64,000 nt of DNA, from contig NZ_AP019749.1 of assembly GCF_006740045.1 (NCBI RefSeq), forward strand, positions 2,747,001 to 2,811,000, read 5' to 3'. Origin of the DNA: Comamonas terrigena NBRC 13299. Lineage in GTDB: Bacteria > Pseudomonadota > Gammaproteobacteria > Burkholderiales > Burkholderiaceae_C. Each line of letters begins with the position of its first letter. Position 1 is the first letter of the stretch. Positions 25,175 through 33,262 of the stretch are shown here, in pieces. The notes beneath the pieces were generated by a model. The model did not search any database, was not told the origin of the DNA, and worked only from the letters and a program-made list of their open reading frames with translations. The position numbers were made by a program, and so were the translations under genes.

Positions 25175-25542
25175 GGCCGTCCTCCTTGCGCCGCAGTGCT
25201 GCGCGCCGGTTCTGCGGCGGGGCAATCTGCCGGTGGCATGGCCGCCCCCTGCCCCGCCGATCCCGGGACCAGGCTTGCGGCCTGGCTGGTGGCCGACCCG
25301 CTGGCGGGCACGCTGCCGGGCTCGGCCAACTCCGGCCAGATCGCCTGCCAGTCATCCGGCCGCAACTCACGGCGTGTGACGGCATGGCCGCACAGCCGCT
25401 CGATCGCCGCGCAATGCTCGATCGGCGTTCTGCGCCCAGGCTGCTTCCATTGCCAGACCGCGGCCTTGGTCACGCCCAGGCGGTCTGCCAGGGCTTTTTC
25501 TGAACCGGCGACTTCCGCCGCCTTCTCGATGGGATGCTTCAT
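25171..25542 (-). CDS. Cro-like repressor (YdaS family)
   Basis: 123 residues from ATG 25542. AAEVAGSEKALADRLGVTKA followed by AVWQWKQPGRRTPIEHCAAI and ERLCGHAVTRRELRPDDW is the YdaS/Cro helix-turn-helix (residues 6-60). The remainder is a proline/alanine-rich tail of unknown role. Divergent from the CI-like gene across an 80-base operator region, so it is the lytic repressor of the switch and the first gene of the early replication operon. Confidence 0.75.
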   Translation of the reverse strand: MKHPIEKAAEVAGSEKALADRLGVTKAAVWQWKQPGRRTPIEHCAAIERLCGHAVTRRELRPDDWQAIWPELAEPGSVPASGSATSQAASLVPGSAGQGAAMPPADCPAAEPARSTAAQGGRP

Positions 25543-25622
25543 GCACGCAAGGCTAGCATTACTAGCCAACAAAGACAAGCATTACTAGCCCATGAAGTAT
25601 AGAAAATCTTTACTATCGTGCC
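25543..25622. promoter_or_regulatory. CI/Cro operator-promoter region
   Basis: Two operators: a 17-base inverted repeat GGCTAG-CATTA-CTAGCC at 25551-25567, and a copy with one degenerate half, GACAAGCATTACTAGCC, at 25574-25590; their centres are 23 bases apart. A -10 TATACT for cro lies at 25601-25596 on the minus strand, so operator 2 covers the cro start of transcription. On the plus strand TACTAT at 25611-25616 would start cI at or next to its ATG (25623), suggesting a leaderless cI message. No consensus -35 is visible for either. Confidence 0.75.
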
Positions 25623-26240
25623 ATGGATATCAAAGACTGGATCAAGGCTGCCCGTAGCCACAAGGGCTGGACGCAGCAGCAGCTGGGTGAGGCCGTGGGC
25701 CGCACCAAGGCCAACGTCGGCCATTGGGAAACCGGCAAGCACGAGCCCAAGCTCGACCTGATTGAGGCCATATCCAGGGAAACCGGCTTCCCGCCCCCCG
25801 CCCTGGGGGGTGTGGAATCGAACGTGGAGCCGGCTCTAGAACTAAAAAAATCAAGGATGGTGCCGGTGACAGGGAGTGTGAAAGGTGGAGACGACGGGTA
25901 TCTGGTGCAGGACCCGGTGCCGGATGGCTTTGTGGAATATTGGACGGGCGACCCCCAGGCGTACGCGCTGCGCATCAAGGGCGACTCCATGCACCCGCGC
26001 TACCGCGCCGGGGAATTTGTGGTGGTCACGCCCAGCATCGAAGCCCAGCCAGGCCGCGACGTGGTGGTCAAGCTCACCAACGGCAAATGCCTGCTCAAGC
26101 AGCTCAACTGGATGCGCGGCGACGAGGTGCAGCTGCTGAGCATCAACAACGGCTATGCCCCCATGACCATCTCCCGCGAAGAGGTGGAATGCATCTGCCG
26201 CGTCGCCGGTTCGGTGGGACCGGACTCCATGGTGTTTTAA
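25623..26240 (+). CDS. CI-like phage repressor (XRE plus S24 domain)
   Basis: 205 residues. Helix-turn-helix at about 5-60 (GWTQQQLGEAVGRTKANVGH); S24/LexA domain from about 80 with the catalytic serine in GDSMHPR and the lysine in KCLLKQLN. The usual cleavage dipeptide Ala-Gly lies in a context such as VPVxGxAxAGD; here the matching place reads VPVTGSVKGGD, with Gly-Gly instead, so SOS-type self-cleavage may be weak or lost. Keeps the prophage silent by binding the operators between it and cro. A terminator follows at 26394. Confidence 0.88.
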   Translation: MDIKDWIKAARSHKGWTQQQLGEAVGRTKANVGHWETGKHEPKLDLIEAISRETGFPPPALGGVESNVEPALELKKSRMVPVTGSVKGGDDGYLVQDPVPDGFVEYWTGDPQAYALRIKGDSMHPRYRAGEFVVVTPSIEAQPGRDVVVKLTNGKCLLKQLNWMRGDEVQLLSINNGYAPMTISREEVECICRVAGSVGPDSMVF

Positions 26241-26393
26241 AGGGGATTGCACGCCGAGTGGATGGGCGCCAAGTGGGAGGGCGCCGAATGGATGGCCCGT
26301 GCGCAGCACCCACAGTCGGGCCCCTCTGCCGTGCGTGCGGCAGCCCTGTGCCACCCCAGGCCCGGCGGCCACACAAGCCTTGCCGGCCCGCAC

Positions 26394-26416
26394 AGCCCGC
26401 CTTGCGCGGGCTTTTT
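26394..26416 (+). terminator. Terminator behind the repressor gene
   Basis: AGCCCGC-CTTGC-GCGGGCT followed by four further T. The 150 bases between the repressor stop and this hairpin and the 280 bases beyond hold no recognisable gene. Confidence 0.8.
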
Positions 26417-26700
26417 CATGTCCACAGCACCGCCCGCACCTGCCGGCGTCCTGGCAGGTGGATGCGCCGCCCTGTTGCAGCGCAGCGCGGTGCGATGCCA
26501 CGCCCTCGCCCCGCCCATGGCACGTCAATGTGCAGGCAAGCGCTTCAGGCCAGCCAATGCGTGGCCGCAGCACGGCCATCCGGACACAGGCGGTCAGGCC
26601 GGCTTCCCAGCCAGGCAGAACGGCCACCAGTCTCCCTGCCTTGCCGACAGCCGCGCAGGGCGGTCACCACCGCGCGGGCACTGCAGCCCGCTGCGCGCAG
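26417..26700. other. Probable right edge of the prophage; no gene seen
   Basis: The last clear phage gene (repressor) ends at 26240 and the next genes (RRM protein, IF-1) are chromosomal in type. No attachment core, tRNA or integrase was found here, so the boundary is only bracketed. Confidence 0.3.
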
Positions 26701-26886
26701 TCACTCGGTCTTGGTCCGGCCGCGGTAATCCAGGTCCTTGGCGGAATAGGTCTCACGCACGCGCCAGTCCATCTGGATCGGCCCCGCATACCCGGGTGGA
26801 TAGGTGATGCGTTCTTGCGCGCGCTTGAGCTCCCATTCCTTCGGCGCCACGATGCGAGCGACGGTGCTATCTTTTTTTTTGCCCAT
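26701..26886 (-). CDS. Small hypothetical protein
   Basis: 61 residues, basic at the start (MGKKKDSTVARIVAPKEWEL) and rich in aromatic and proline residues later (ITYPPGYAGPIQMDWRVRET). A run of nine A directly after the start codon (26872-26882) encodes the lysines and could slip. No strong ribosome binding site. Family unknown. Confidence 0.5.
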   Translation of the reverse strand: MGKKKDSTVARIVAPKEWELKRAQERITYPPGYAGPIQMDWRVRETYSAKDLDYRGRTKTE

Positions 26887-27040
26887 AAGAATATCGCTTT
26901 CACTCAGATTGAAGGTCCGCGCATGCCTTGCATGCCTTCAGCGCGTTGCCGCAAGAAGGCAGTGCGGGCACCAAGGCAGCCCCTCGGCTGGCCAGTCGGC
27001 GGGCTGCGTGGCTGCATCCCAGGGGATGTGCATACGTGCA

Positions 27041-27073
27041 AAAGGCTCGCCCCCTTGCGGTGTGCGAGCCTTT
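27041..27073. terminator. Bidirectional terminator after the RRM gene
   Basis: AAAGGCTCGC and GCGAGCCTTT are perfectly complementary across a 13-base loop, 17 bases from the stop of the minus-strand RRM gene. Confidence 0.75.
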
Positions 27074-27089
27074 GAGAAGACAGCCGGGC

Positions 27090-27341
27090 TTACTTGCGGG
27101 CGCGGGCAAGCGCCACGCCGATCATGCGCCCACCCAGGGGCTGCTCATGGAGCTTCTGGATGGCTTCTTGCGCTTCGGAGTCGGAGCCCATTTCGACAAA
27201 GCCAAAGCCGCGTGCGCGACCGGTATCCCGCTCGACAATGACCTGTGCCGAATTGACATGCCCGCAGCTTTCAAAGTGCGCGCGCAGTGCGTCGTCGGTG
27301 ATGGTGTAGGCCAGATTGGTAACGTACAGATTGGATTGCAT
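27090..27341 (-). CDS. RRM RNA-binding protein
   Basis: 83 residues, a single RNA recognition motif with RNP2 LYVTNL (5-10) and RNP1 RGFGFVEM (about 44-51). These small glycine-poor RRM proteins are common in proteobacteria and cyanobacteria, where several are cold-inducible and bind mRNA. The neighbouring IF-1 gene, 57 bases upstream in the same direction, suggests a role in translation or cold adaptation; this is inferred. Confidence 0.85.
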   Translation of the reverse strand: MQSNLYVTNLAYTITDDALRAHFESCGHVNSAQVIVERDTGRARGFGFVEMGSDSEAQEAIQKLHEQPLGGRMIGVALARARK

Positions 27342-27398
27342 GGTGTTCTTTCAGTGACGGTCTGCATGGAAGCAGACCTGTAAAAATTCGACAAAAAT

Positions 27399-27668
27399 CT
27401 ATCGACGGGGTTTCTGTGGAGGGCGTGGGCCATTGGAGCCCGAGCGCGTCTCGATATGGCGGAACGTCACCCGCCCCTTGTTCAGGTCGTAGGGAGACAT
27501 CTCCAGCGTGACCTTGTCGCCGGCCAGGACGCGGATGCGGAACTTGCGCATCTTTCCGCCGGTGTAGGCAATCAGTTGGTGACCGTTTTCCAGCGTGACA
27601 CGGAAACGCGAGTCGGGCAGCACTTCGACCACACGGCCCAGCATTTCGATCAGTTCTTCTTTGGCCAT
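27399..27668 (-). CDS. infA: Translation initiation factor IF-1 (second-copy type)
   Basis: 89 residues, one OB fold: [60 protein letters not shown] and [10 protein letters not shown]-1 proper is about 72 residues; the basic extension [13 protein letters not shown] is typical of the second IF-1 of Burkholderiales. The ribosomal-protein-operon infA is not in this window, so this is probably the paralogue. Binds the A site of the 30S subunit during initiation. Confidence 0.85.
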   Translation of the reverse strand: MAKEELIEMLGRVVEVLPDSRFRVTLENGHQLIAYTGGKMRKFRIRVLAGDKVTLEMSPYDLNKGRVTFRHIETRSGSNGPRPPQKPRR

Positions 27669-27701
27669 GTATCTCCTTTGGATGTGGCGTAGCGGAGGGT
27701 C

Positions 27702-27920
27702 CTAATTCAGCCGATGGCTCTGCACCATGCTCCGTCCTTCGGACAGCGCGTAACTGGAGGCAAGCGATTCAGTGGCGAACTGGGGAATAAAGCGGAAAAC
27801 GCGGTCGTATTTGCCGCGGCGTATGGAAACCGCGCCCACAAAGCCACCGCCTTCGGTGGCAATGGGAAACGGGGTGACCAGGTAGTGGCCAATCTGCTCT
27901 TTGGTTTTTTTATGCAGCAT
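27702..27920 (-). CDS. Conserved hypothetical protein
   Basis: 72 residues from ATG 27920, first in line before infA and the RRM gene. MLHKKTKEQIGHYLVTPFPI and YDRVFRFIPQFATESLASSY form a short mixed alpha/beta protein. I believe similar proteins occur in other Comamonadaceae, but its function is unknown. Longer frames upstream read through low-complexity sequence. Confidence 0.55.
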   Translation of the reverse strand: MLHKKTKEQIGHYLVTPFPIATEGGGFVGAVSIRRGKYDRVFRFIPQFATESLASSYALSEGRSMVQSHRLN

Positions 27921-28743
27921 GCAGGGGATGGCACGCGAACGGGCGCATGCCACCAGCAAAAGGGGAAGAGATGCCCGGCAAGGGGCACACGAGGGGGGCA
28001 GATCCAAAACAGGGTGCGGGATCTGCGGGGGATTCGCCAGAGGGAGCGTGACCACCGCGGGCTTCATCAATGAAGGGGCGGATTCCAGCGGCCAGTGGGC
28101 GGCGTGGATGTCAGACAGGCGCTGCTGGGGCGAAAGACAGGACAGCGAGTGGGACCAGTGTACACGGCCGGGGGATCCATGCGCCAATGTCAGCACACTG
28201 GGCGCCCGCCCCATGGCGCAATCGGCCTGTGGTTCGCACGTCCAGCGCGCCAACACACCCACACACCCACACACCAACGCACCAGGCCACCACTGCGCCA
28301 CCATCCCACCGCGAACCTGTGTCACTGCCCCACCCTGGTGTGCGGCGCATGCCCACTGCACACCCACTGCACACCCACTGCACACCCGGCGACGGTGCCC
28401 GCTGCGCTGGCTGCCGCACCGCAGGCCCGCCCACCGAACGCCCACTCAAGGCCACAGACAAACGCCACAGACAAACACATCACACAAGCACCGCAGCCCG
28501 GCGCTTGCCCATGGCCTGGGCTGCCGCATGCGGGCCCGCCACCTCCACCGCGCCAGTGGTCTGCCCCACCGGCGCGCACATGCACAAGGCCCCATGGCAG
28601 CGCCCGCGCCGCTCCATCCCGGCCCCGTGCCATGCGGACGCAGCCCCCCCCTGCCCTACACGGCACTGCACCGCCCTGTATCGCCCTGTATCGCCCTTGA
28701 TCGCTCGGGACGGCGCCTGCGCACCACAGCGCGCGGTGGGCGT
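27921..28743. other. Intergenic, low-complexity, no gene recognised
   Basis: CA-rich repeats dominate: three perfect copies of the 11-base unit CCCACTGCACA at 28352-28384, a CACACCCA-type stretch near 28250-28290 and a CACAGACAAA pair near 28450-28470. Open frames on all strands here have repetitive, unlikely translations. Confidence 0.6.
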
Positions 28744-28866
28744 CTACACGTTCGGCTTGTCCATGGGATCGCCCGGCAGCTCCACCGGTGGGGCATCGTC
28801 CGGCGGATCAATTGGCTCGGGCTTCGGGTCCTGGTCTTTGCTGGGGTCTTTGGGTGTTGTGGCCAT
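28744..28866 (-). CDS. Tiny acidic proline-rich protein
   Basis: 40 residues starting at ATG 28866, which has a perfect AGGAGG eight bases upstream. The protein is disordered and acidic (MATTPKDPSKDQDPKPEPID, PPDDAPPVELPGDPMDKPNV). The strong ribosome binding site argues that it is real. It reads away from the operator-like promoter at 28974, and its own promoter would overlap that region. Function unknown. Confidence 0.6.
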   Translation of the reverse strand: MATTPKDPSKDQDPKPEPIDPPDDAPPVELPGDPMDKPNV

Positions 28867-28973
28867 GGGGTGTACCTCCTGCCGCAGGTATAGCGCCACC
28901 TCGGTTGTTCTGGCGTCAGCCTGGGCCTCAAAACGCAAAGGATAGAAATATTTTACTTTGAGGCTATTTTTAC

Positions 28974-29003
28974 TTGACACTAAAAGACTAGCATTTCTAT
29001 ACT
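28974..29003 (+). promoter_or_regulatory. Strong sigma-70 promoter with an operator-like site
   Basis: TTGACA, an 18-base spacer and TATACT, in an AT-rich patch. The spacer and -10 contain GACTAGCATTTCTATAC (28986-29002), which agrees with the prophage operator GGCTAGCATTACTAGCC at 12 of 17 positions, including the block CTAGCATT. The surrounding TTTCTATACTTCAT is identical to the cro promoter region (25606-25593, minus). Downstream lies the gene at 29446. Confidence 0.7.
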
Positions 29004-29445
29004 TCATCCATCGCAGCAACGCACTGCACCACACCCCAGGCCCGGTGATACACGGCCGCAGCCGACAGAACACCAAGGCGGGGGCAGCTACCAAGGGAGC
29101 GCAGCAGGGGTTGCAGACGCGATCAAGCCAATGACGAGAGCAGCGAAGGAATCCCGGAGCTGAGCAGCCGCCGAGGTCTGCGCCCTCTCCAGGCCGGGGG
29201 TGGAGGCCTGCAGCGGCCGGGAGAACCTGCAGTGCCAGCCGTCACGCGATACGGCCAAACCAGAGCGCTTTCCCCCGAGAGCGCTGTGGTTTAAGACCCT
29301 GCCCTCCCCGTGCACTGGGGCCGATGACAGTGCAGGCCACGGCGCCAATGTAAGAGTTTCCTGCAGAACGGTTTTCGGGCGGGAAAGAGAGTACCGTACA
29401 GGGATGCAATTGATCCCGATTGCTTCTGCAGGACCGGAGGTGCAT
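29004..29445. other. Long leader without gene; contains a strong hairpin
   Basis: At 29257-29292 AAACCA-G-AGCGCT and AGCGCT-G-TGGTTT form a 12-base-pair stem with one mismatch and a 10-base loop, not followed by a T-run. It lies between the 28974 promoter and the first gene and could be a leader RNA structure. Confidence 0.5.
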
Positions 29446-29658
29446 ATGTCGATCCTCAACAGAATCGTTGCCTTCCTAGGCAACCCCAGCACACAGCGCC
29501 CAGACACGGAAGACGACAGGTACACGGGCGATCATTTCACCTACCGTCCTGACAAAGAGGCATCGCTGGAGCCCCCGGAGTTCAGCCGGCACCCCCAGGA
29601 ACTGGTGCAGGACGCCAGGGTTCCCCACCGGCGCAGAACGGCAGAGGAAGACTATTGA
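29446..29658 (+). CDS. Small hydrophilic protein
   Basis: 70 residues from ATG 29446 with GGAGG five bases upstream. The start MSILNRIVAFLGNPSTQRPD is a short amphipathic helix; the rest is acidic and arginine-rich (DTEDDRYTGDHFTYRPDKEA, VPHRRRTAEEDY). First gene after the promoter at 28974. Unknown family. Confidence 0.6.
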   Translation: MSILNRIVAFLGNPSTQRPDTEDDRYTGDHFTYRPDKEASLEPPEFSRHPQELVQDARVPHRRRTAEEDY

Positions 29659-29696
29659 CCGCTGCTGGCCGCGCAGGCCAGCAAGGAGTCAGCGCC

Positions 29697-29867
29697 ATGA
29701 CTGCCGCAACCGAAACGGCGTGGCCGCCGCCACTGGCCACGCCCCAAACGCAGCCGCATCCATCGCTTCCGCCACGCCCTGGCTACCCCGTCAACGACCA
29801 AGAGCCCGAACGGCAACAGGGCGACAGAGAACAAGAACCCGGAGTGAGAGAGAAGCAACAAAGCTAG
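29697..29867 (+). CDS. Small proline/glutamine-rich protein
   Basis: 56 residues from ATG 29697, with AAGGAG nine bases upstream. Disordered composition (WPPPLATPQTQPHPSLPPRP, EPERQQGDREQEPGVREKQQ). Follows the 70-residue gene by 38 bases and is closed by a terminator 20 bases later, so the two form a small operon. Confidence 0.5.
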   Translation: MTAATETAWPPPLATPQTQPHPSLPPRPGYPVNDQEPERQQGDREQEPGVREKQQS

Positions 29868-29886
29868 TGCCTCAGCCAAGAAACCC

Positions 29887-29911
29887 ATGCCCGCCCTGTG
29901 CGGGCATTTTT
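29887..29911 (+). terminator. Terminator closing the 29446-29867 operon
   Basis: ATGCCCGC-CCTGT-GCGGGCAT followed by TTTT. The following 370 bases up to 30280 contain no gene that I can support. Confidence 0.85.
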
Positions 29912-30280
29912 GTGGCCGCACAAGACGCCTCTTCCTGCGCGCGCCCCGTGCCACCGCTACCGCCATGGCAATGGCCGTGGTCAACAGCCAGCCACCGCGC
30001 AGCCAGCGCAGGGAATACACAGCCCCTGGGCACCCCACCCGGCAAACAGGCTCGGATCCGCACGCCCGGCGCCCCATGTCCCACGCCCAACGACGCGGGC
30101 CCCTCTTTCCACGGAGATTTCAAAATGACCGCTACCGGCTAGCGTGCTGCCTGCGCACGCACCTGCTCCCGCAGGGTAAAGCGGGGCCATGAAGCAAGCC
30201 CCGAGGCTTTCTTGATGGTGCGGCTCTCCAGGTGGCCTGCACGGTCCGCCTGCATGGCCAGCAGCCAGCCGGCTCACCCT

Positions 30281-30838
30281 TCAGCGGCGGTCGTTCTGCT
30301 CGGCCAAGACGGTCAGCAGGCGCAGTTGCTCACGCTGCAGGCCGATCAGCTCGCTCCACTGCTTTTGCTGCAGATCGTCCAGTTTTTCATGCAGCAGCAT
30401 GATCTCCAGCTCCGCCTTCAGGTTGACCTCATAGTCGTGCTCGCCCCGGATGCGGTCCTTCTCGGACTGCCGGTTCTGCGACATCAGAATGATGGGCGCC
30501 TGGATGGCCGCCAGCATCGACAGCACCAGGTTCAGCAGAATGTAGGGGTAGGGATCGAACGTGTGCCCGCGCAAGACAAGCAACGCGGTGTTCAGCCCCA
30601 TCCACACCAGCATCGTCAGAAAGAACAGCAGCACAAACGTCCAGGACCCGCCAAACGCCGCCACCGCATCCGCAGCGCGCTGACCCAGGCTGGGCGATGG
30701 AAGCTCCAGCTCCCGCGCCACATTGCGCGAGATGTGCTTTCTGTGGGCGATGTGCTCCGTGACCTTCCTGGCACTGGCGTCCAGCGCCCCCACGGCGCCC
30801 ATGTCCAGCCGGGTCCGCAAATGCTCTTTGCTTGGCAT
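30281..30838 (-). CDS. DUF1003 membrane protein
   Basis: 185 residues from ATG 30838 with AGGAG nine bases upstream. Helical N-terminus (DASARKVTEHIAHRKHISRN), two transmembrane segments at about 62-82 (GSWTFVLLFFLTMLVWMGLN) and 98-116 (ILLNLVLSMLAAIQAPIILM), the conserved DUF1003 motif MSQNRQSEKDRIRGEHDYEV directly after, and a C-terminal coiled coil (LHEKLDDLQQKQWSELIGLQ). Family function is unknown. Confidence 0.85.
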   Translation of the reverse strand: MPSKEHLRTRLDMGAVGALDASARKVTEHIAHRKHISRNVARELELPSPSLGQRAADAVAAFGGSWTFVLLFFLTMLVWMGLNTALLVLRGHTFDPYPYILLNLVLSMLAAIQAPIILMSQNRQSEKDRIRGEHDYEVNLKAELEIMLLHEKLDDLQQKQWSELIGLQREQLRLLTVLAEQNDRR

Positions 30839-31007
30839 CCTGGATGCTCCTTTATTGAAACAGCTGCAATCCGGCATCAAAGATAGACGGCTGCTGCCAG
30901 CTTGCCTAGTGGCAGTCCACACCGGCATTGGCTGCGCTACAACACCGGACACGCCCATGCTCTGGACACCTGAACACTCTCCCTCCTTGCTTCATCCGAA
31001 GTAAGTT

Positions 31008-31040
31008 AGCCCGCCCCGCTTCGGCCCGGCGGGCTTTTTT
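31008..31040 (+). terminator. Plus-strand terminator
   Basis: AGCCCGCC and GGCGGGCT around a 12-base loop, then six T. The only frame directly upstream is a 15-codon one ending in TAA at 31002-31004. Confidence 0.8.
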
Positions 31041-31124
31041 ATGTCCATGGTGTGTGGATACGGGTCTGGATTCTGCCGGCCGCGGTGCGCACGCACAAAC
31101 CGTTGTAGACGATCTGCCCGAATG

Positions 31125-31163
<39 letters not shown>

Positions 31164-31601
31164 GGACCGGCTCTGACCCCCAGGCCTGCACCCAGGCAAT
31201 GCCCAGCTGGATTCCATCACTCCTTTCGCACCCCGTATCGCGGCGCCTGGAACGGTCCGGCATCGCCGATGCGCTGCGATTGCGCCCCCACCGGGCAGGC
31301 AGCGGTGGCATTGCACGCCAAATCCCAGTCACTGAGGCTGCGGCACGGCACCGCGTTCGGTCGCGTCACATGGCGTGACGCCATGCGATGCAATCGCCGT
31401 CCCAACCCTGCACGGGCCCTACCCAGCCAACCCTACAGTCTGGCCGGTGCCGGGGACAGAGCATGTAACAAATACGCTCTTACATGCAGACGCATCTTCA
31501 GAAGATGTGTGGCGCGCAGCCCCTTCATGCGGCGCGCCACCAAGACCATAAAAAAGGATTGATCGCCCGCACAGCCAGTGCTGTGACCTGGACTCCCTGT
31601 C

Positions 31602-31790
31602 TCAACGGCGTGGCCCTTCGCTACCCGGACGGCTCTCCAGCCAGTCCCAACCCCGGTCCACGGGCCGATCGCTCATGGAGACCAGGGTGGCATTGCCATC
31701 CTGGCTTCCCGTTGGGGGCGACATGCACCCCGTCAATGCCAGCACCGCCGCCGCGATCCCGGCGCGCGCCCATAAGCAGTAGTTACACAT
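31602..31790 (-). CDS. Small putative lipoprotein
   Basis: 62 residues from ATG 31790, with AAGGA about nine bases upstream. Signal sequence with lipobox (AAVLALTGC, Cys22) after MCNYCLWARAG, then a short polar mature part (SQDGNATLVSMSDRPVDRGW). Upstream at 31837-31865 lies an inverted repeat TTGCAAGCA / TGCTGCTTGTAA in an AT-rich segment that may be its promoter or operator. Confidence 0.6.
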   Translation of the reverse strand: MCNYCLWARAGIAAAVLALTGCMSPPTGSQDGNATLVSMSDRPVDRGWDWLESRPGSEGPRR

Positions 31791-32167
31791 CTGACAGTCC
31801 TTTCACATGAGAGGGGGCGGTCAGCTTCTGCTTCACTTGCAAGCACGTAAATATGCTGCTTGTAAATCATGTAAACCCGGTGATTAAGGGCCGCTCAGCG
31901 AAATCCATCGCTCGCCCGCTCCATCACACCGGCACGGCAAGCTGGCGCAGCAACCTGGGACAGACGCAGGCGACTGCAACAGCAACCGCCCCCCTGCCGG
32001 GGACACATCCAGCCCTTGCCTTCCGCATCCGTCTGCATGCCGCAAGGCAAGGCACTCTTGCGCACACGGCCGCTGCATGTGACCGGCCTACACCTACCCG
32101 TACCCACCCATACCCGCCCCGCCCCGCGCACGCCGGGCGGTTTTTTATCTTCACCACAGGAGCCCCC
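31791..32167. promoter_or_regulatory. Control region with inverted repeat and terminator
   Basis: AT-rich patch at 31820-31890 with an inverted repeat (31837-31865); further right a plus-strand terminator CCGCCC...GGGCGG with six T at 32119-32146, only 21 bases before the next start codon. No gene seen. Confidence 0.5.
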
Positions 32168-32461
32168 ATGCACGCACGACTGCCGCTGCGCGCCATCCCC
32201 GCCGCTGCAGATGCCCTGCCGCCCTATGAACCCGACACGGTGCGCTTTCGGGTCACGGTCGAAGGCGTCACGTTGGACACCCTGGTCCACTACAGTGACG
32301 ACTTTGACCTCTCGGTCCCCGCCATCTGGCACCGCGGCGTGAACATCGCCCCGCTGCTGGAGCCCGGCATCGACGAGGCCATCCTCAACGCCTACGACGT
32401 GCACCGCCAGGCCCTGCGCCAGGATGCCCTGGTGGAACGCCATGCCGGCTTCAGCGACTGA
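32168..32461 (+). CDS. Hypothetical protein
   Basis: 97 residues from ATG 32168, preceded by AGGAG. The central part reads TVRFRVTVEGVTLDTLVHYS and DDFDLSVPAIWHRGVNIAPL, then a C-terminal helix (GIDEAILNAYDVHRQALRQD). It is an ordered small alpha/beta protein with normal codon use. Family not recognised. Confidence 0.6.
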   Translation: MHARLPLRAIPAAADALPPYEPDTVRFRVTVEGVTLDTLVHYSDDFDLSVPAIWHRGVNIAPLLEPGIDEAILNAYDVHRQALRQDALVERHAGFSD

Positions 32462-32734
32462 GCAAGCCCCACCCACACAGCTCGCCCGCCCATTCCCTCT
32501 CTCACGCAACGGCCTTCTTGCCCGCTGACTCCCGCTGGCTGCACCGCCATATGAAACCCAGCCACACCATGCCGCCCCCCCACCCACGCCCATGCGCGCA
32601 GGAGCGATCAGACATACGGCTGTCAAGCGGTGCCGGCCAGCACCGCCGATCGGGTCCGCCCGTGTCCACGCCGAACGGCAAGCAGACTGCAGCGCAGCAG
32701 CGCGCAAAATTTCATGCCCGACAGGAGGTTGACC

Positions 32735-33262
32735 ATGACGAACGCCACTACCGCGAACGATGCGCTTCAGACCTATACCAATATCCTGAAGGCGGACGGG
32801 CCTGCCGGCCTGGCCTTCCTCAACAAGCGTGTGCCCCACCGCTACACGGGCGTGTACCAGCTCAAGGACGGCATGCTGCGCAACCTCTACCTGTTTGACA
32901 AACAGGGCCAGCACATCCCGGCCGACATCATCGAAGTGCCGCTGCAAGACAGCTTCTGCCAGTTCGTGCTGCGCGAAAACGGCTTCTCCACCGCCAACAC
33001 CTTGCGTGACCGCCGCCTCGACGGCCTGCGCTTCCAGGGGGCCCTGGGCTCCTACCACGGCCTGCCTATCCTGGACAATTACGGCGAGCTGTTCGGCACC
33101 CTCTGCCACTTCGACGTCCAGTGCCTGGCCCTGGACGATTCGGAATACGAATTCCTGCGCCAGGCCGCCCGCCTGCTGCCGCGCTACATCAACACCCGCG
33201 CCCTGCGCGACGGCACCGCCAAGGTGGAACACCAGGCCAGCAGCGCCGCCCTGGTGGCCTGA
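32735..33262 (+). CDS. GAF-domain protein
   Basis: 175 residues from ATG 32735 with ACAGGAGGTT upstream. LNKRVPHRYTGVYQLKDGML, LQDSFCQFVLRENGFSTANT, GALGSYHGLPILDNYGELFG and TLCHFDVQCLAL follow the GAF fold over the whole length (about 15-150). No output domain is fused, so it may sense a small ligand or redox state and act through a partner. No neighbour gives a clue. Confidence 0.75.
   Translation: MTNATTANDALQTYTNILKADGPAGLAFLNKRVPHRYTGVYQLKDGMLRNLYLFDKQGQHIPADIIEVPLQDSFCQFVLRENGFSTANTLRDRRLDGLRFQGALGSYHGLPILDNYGELFGTLCHFDVQCLALDDSEYEFLRQAARLLPRYINTRALRDGTAKVEHQASSAALVA

Noticed and set aside
28230..28500. CRISPR-like array
   Set aside because: Short CA-rich tandem repeats of 8-11 bases without spacers; no array structure.
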